DNA from: Verrucomicrobia bacterium UBA3750
Lineage (GTDB): Bacteria > Verrucomicrobiota > Kiritimatiellia > RFP12 > UBA1067
Length of the DNA: 7,075 bases
Direction: 5' to 3'
Assembly: GCA_002371755.1 (NCBI GenBank)
Contig: DFGM01000124.1
Location: 2,967 to 10,041 of the forward strand
Part shown: positions 5,508 to 7,075 of the stretch, piece after piece
How positions within the stretch are numbered: the stretch's first letter is position 1
Layout: every line of letters begins with the position of its first letter
Notes under the pieces: generated by a model
What the model was told of the DNA's origin: nothing
Database searches by the model: none
What the model saw: the letters and a program-made list of their open reading frames with translations, nothing else
Made by a program: the position numbers and the translations under genes

Positions 5508-5594
5508 AACCATTTGAACGAATCGGTGGAGAATGTTGCCAGTGTGGAAATGTTGCCAGTGCCAATTCCAATTGTCAATGAAAGGAAAGCGGCG
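5488..5594 (+). repeat. Junction element 6
   Basis: AAGAAAGGAACACCCCATGAAACCATTTG matches the opening of element 4 across most positions. The second half (5532-5586) is the near-exact copy of bases 54-108, including the doubled AATGTTGCCAGTG. It ends with AATGAAAGGA plus 8 bases before ATG 5595. Confidence 0.8.
5504..5581 (+). CDS. 25-residue cysteine-rich leader mini-ORF
   Basis: It encodes MKPFERIGGE followed by CCQCGNVASANSNCQ and stops at the TGA of AATGAAAGGA. The start has AAAGGA 7 bases upstream and overlaps the previous frame by ATGA. The CCQC cluster also ends the leader at the left window edge. The cysteines could bind metal, but a chance result of the repeat's base sequence is just as possible. 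Confidence 0.4.
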   Translation: MKPFERIGGECCQCGNVASANSNCQ

Positions 5595-6566
5595 ATGAAG
5601 AAAATGATGATGGCGGCGCTTTTCGCGGCGATGGTCGCGGTTGCCTTCGCGCTAAACGCGAGGGAAACGGGTTGTGGTCCGCTGGAACTTGGAGCGAAGG
5701 TTGCTCCGCCGAGGACTTCGCGGCACACGATCGCGGACAGAACGGCGGCGATCCTCGCGAAGAAGCCGAAGCTGAAAGGCATTGCGGCAAGCGCGGGCGG
5801 AAAGTTGCGGATACTCGTCTTCAAGAACGAACGATCCGTCGAAGTCCACGCACCTGGCTGGAAAGCGCCGCGCATCTATCCGATGACGGCCTTCAGCGGG
5901 ACGCTCGGCCCGAAGTTGCGCGAGGGCGACGGACAGATTCCGGAGGGCATCTACGGGATTGAATACCTGAATCCGAATTCAAACTACTATCTTTCGCTCA
6001 AGGTGACATATCCGAACGCGTCGGACAGGGCGCGCGCGAAAGTGGACGGGCGCACTAATCTCGGCGGCGACATTATGATCCACGGCAAGGCGGTGACGAT
6101 AGGGTGCGTTCCCGTTGGCGACGATGCCATAGAAGACATCTTCTATCTCGCCTACGCCGTTGGGATCAAGAACGTCTTGGTTGTCATCGCGCCGTACGAT
6201 ATGCGCAACGGGCGAAATCCGGAACTGGAGGAATCATCTATTGCCTGGTATCCAGACCTGTGCATGGAGATCGCGGCAGCGCTTTCAGACGGCAATCGGG
6301 CTTCCGCCGGCATTGTGCAGCCGTCGGCGGCAAACGGGGTGAATCTGGCGGCTGCGGCGCGGAAGCAGGTTGGCGTCACCGTCAGGTATGATTCTGCGTA
6401 CAGGAAGCTCGCCTACCCGAACGGCGATGAGGGGTCTCGCCGCCCTACCGAGGCGCCGGACAACGCGGCGGCGAGGGGTCTCGCCGCCCTACCGAGGCCG
6501 TTGTTCGACCAATGGGCATTGGACGGGAATCCAATGCCCATTGAATTCCAGACCAATGCCCATTGA
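5595..6566 (+). CDS. Secreted YafK-type L,D-transpeptidase-like protein, DUF1287 domain truncated
   Basis: The protein has 323 residues from ATG 5595 (AAAGGA at 5581-5586). The in-frame extension to 5514 is repeat-derived. MKKMMMAALFAAMVAVAFA is a signal peptide, so the protein acts in the periplasm. Residues 70-204 match the YkuD/YafK fold: GDGQIPEGIYGI (111-122), NPNSNYY (126-132), YPNASDR (139-145) and the active-site region IHGKAVTIGC, with His163 and Cys171. YafK (DpaA) of E. coli cuts the Braun lipoprotein-peptidoglycan bond; whether this copy cuts or joins peptidoglycan links is unknown. At residues 255-278, ARKQVGVTVR and YDSAYRKLAYPNGD mark the start of DUF1287, as in E. coli YijF. 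From residue 279 the frame runs into repeats and stops in the tandem array, so nearly all of DUF1287, including the usual GVC(T/A)DVVIRA region, is missing. Confidence 0.85.
   Translation: MKKMMMAALFAAMVAVAFALNARETGCGPLELGAKVAPPRTSRHTIADRTAAILAKKPKLKGIAASAGGKLRILVFKNERSVEVHAPGWKAPRIYPMTAFSGTLGPKLREGDGQIPEGIYGIEYLNPNSNYYLSLKVTYPNASDRARAKVDGRTNLGGDIMIHGKAVTIGCVPVGDDAIEDIFYLAYAVGIKNVLVVIAPYDMRNGRNPELEESSIAWYPDLCMEIAAALSDGNRASAGIVQPSAANGVNLAAAARKQVGVTVRYDSAYRKLAYPNGDEGSRRPTEAPDNAAARGLAALPRPLFDQWALDGNPMPIEFQTNAH
6429..6498. repeat. 26-bp direct repeat, hairpin-forming
   Basis: The same 26 bases (GAGGGGTCTCGCCG then CCCTACCGAGGC) occur at 6429-6454 and 6473-6498, a 44-base period. The second copy with its left flank forms a perfect 9-bp stem, GGCGGCGAG (6467-6475) with CTCGCCGCC (6480-6488), around GGGT. 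The first copy has two mismatches in the stem. It resembles REP-type extragenic elements and begins exactly where the DUF1287 homology stops. Confidence 0.75.
6510..6543. repeat. Perfect 14-bp hairpin at the left of the tandem array
   Basis: CAATGGGCATTGGA (6510-6523) pairs without mismatch with TCCAATGCCCATTG (6530-6543) across a six-base loop. The left arm is an inverted copy of the 22-bp unit that follows. No run of T follows, so it is not a typical intrinsic terminator. Confidence 0.75.
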
Positions 6567-6640
6567 ATTCCAGACCAATGCCCATTGAATTCCCGGCCCA
6601 TGCCCATTGGATTCCCGTCCCATGCCCATTGGATTCGGGA
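6531..6640. repeat. 22-bp tandem repeat, five units
   Basis: Units start at 6531, 6553, 6575, 6597 and 6619. The first two are identical (CCAATGCCCATTGAATTCCAGA) and the last two differ at several bases (CCCATGCCCATTGGATTC...). Each core is close to the palindrome CCAATG-CC-CATTGG. Because 22 is not a multiple of three, the unit is read in all frames in turn, which creates long open frames on the minus strand that are not genes. Confidence 0.9.
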
Positions 6641-6721
6641 CCGCTGCCGGGGCGGCGGGCAGGCACTGCTCCGTATCCTCCGCACTGCTTCGCGCATGAT
6701 ATTGAGGGAAGCGTCGCGCCA
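6641..6721. other. Noncoding spacer
   Basis: This stretch, GC-rich at its start, lies between the tandem array and the promoter. I see no coding homology in any frame, and in particular no remnant of the rest of DUF1287. Confidence 0.5.
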
Positions 6722-6757
6722 TTGACAACGGCAAAATATTGTGGTAATATATTGTCA
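6722..6757 (+). promoter_or_regulatory. Sigma70-type promoter and likely operator of the XRE gene
   Basis: TTGACA (6722-6727) and TAATAT (6745-6750) are separated by exactly 17 bases. The ATG follows the -10 box after six bases (6751-6756), so transcription would begin at or next to the start codon, giving a leaderless message; no ribosome binding site is visible. ATATTGT is repeated at 6736-6742 and 6749-6755, and TGACAA (6723-6728) is inverted as TTGTCA (6752-6757). Both are candidate operator sequences for autoregulation. Confidence 0.65.
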
Positions 6758-7075
6758 TGAACGATTTGAGCAAGATATTGCCGCTAACGACAGTTGAAGA
6801 TGTGCTGAAGAGTTTGCGAGAGCTGGTTCGTCTTGCGCGTCAGCGAGAGGTCTGGACCCAGGCCGACCTTGCGCGGCGCTCGGGTGTTCCGATGACGACG
6901 ATTTCGCGGTTGGAGCGTACGGGGCTGGCCTCGACAGACACACTCTTCAAGGTGCTGTTTGCCTTAAAGAGTCTTGATGCGATTGAGGATATGCTCAAGG
7001 AACAGCAGCGGCTTGTCAAGTTCCCGAAGACGCTTGAAGGCGATTTCGAATCCGCGCCAAAGGTCGTTAAGCGCG
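6757..7075 (+). CDS. HipB-like XRE-family regulator (3' end outside window)
   Basis: The first 106 residues are visible. After an N-terminal helix (TVEDVLKSLRELVRLARQRE), residues 33-54 form a classical helix-turn-helix (TQADLARRSGV, then PMTTISRLERTG), the first helix of the pair fitting XRE/Cro proteins. The tail, AIEDMLKEQQRLVKFPKTLEG, resembles antitoxin components that precede HipA-type kinases, so a toxin gene may follow beyond the window. It has its own promoter and probably represses itself. It shows neither the junction elements nor the strong binding sites of the upstream array and is likely a separate unit. Confidence 0.75.
   Translation, partial: MNDLSKILPLTTVEDVLKSLRELVRLARQREVWTQADLARRSGVPMTTISRLERTGLASTDTLFKVLFALKSLDAIEDMLKEQQRLVKFPKTLEGDFESAPKVVKR

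Noticed and set aside
1..5594. Integron cassette array
   Set aside because: Small genes separated by repeats suggest it, but I see no attC-like sites with GTTRRRY cores, no integrase, and the repeats contain in-frame mini-ORFs and binding sites.
6531..6640. CRISPR array
   Set aside because: The 22-bp units are directly adjacent with no unique spacers.
6413..6773. Minus-strand frames reading NGHWSGIQWAL-type repeats
   Set aside because: These are products of the 22-bp tandem unit read in successive frames; no start site or domain supports a protein.

Overview
This 7,075-base window (roughly half G+C by eye) carries a tightly packed run of plus-strand genes with strong GAAAGGA-type ribosome binding sites. 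It looks bacterial. The style (many unrecognised small membrane proteins, repeat-rich junctions, a YafK/DUF1287 cell-wall protein, a HipB-like regulator) would fit an uncultured Gram-negative of the PVC group, such as Kiritimatiellota or Lentisphaerota. That placement is a low-confidence inference; no marker gene is present.

Layout. Bases 1-5319 hold eight genes in a chain: a five-helix membrane protein (117-902), a second polytopic membrane protein (899-1537), an acidic protein with a C-terminal anchor (1632-2027), a three-helix membrane protein with a soluble tail (2099-2764), a putative lipoprotein (2781-3272), a six-helix protein with a beta-rich C-terminal domain (3368-4387), a two-helix protein with a CxxC...CxxC zinc ribbon (4553-4987) and a two-helix protein (4984-5319). 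At 5595-6566 lies a secreted YafK-type L,D-transpeptidase-like protein whose second domain, DUF1287, is cut off by repeats. A spacer of GC-rich and 22-bp tandem repeats follows (6429-6640). A separately promoted HipB-like XRE regulator begins at 6757 and leaves the window.

The most unusual feature is what joins the genes. Six related junction elements (1-116, 1517-1634, 3275-3367, 4399-4552, 5299-5503, 5488-5594) each contain a ribosome binding site and a short open frame, typically starting MKPFxRI. These peptides are mosaics of shared blocks (NLSS, ALRRG, ILVSSLAREG, CCQCGNVASANSN). The length differences checked between copies are multiples of three. Most mini-ORFs overlap the stop of the upstream gene and/or the start of the downstream gene in an ATGA stop-start arrangement. 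Other junctions without a mini-ORF reuse the same binding-site sequence, so unrelated proteins end in the same tail (TERSN, KGEAR) or begin with the same MKKMM start. The array therefore looks assembled from modular translation-coupling cassettes that have been copied between genes.

Working together: shared orientation and stop-start overlaps suggest one or a few polycistronic messages encoding envelope proteins. I cannot assign a common function. An array of immunity or envelope-stress proteins is only speculation. No promoter was identified for the array; it probably starts upstream of the window.
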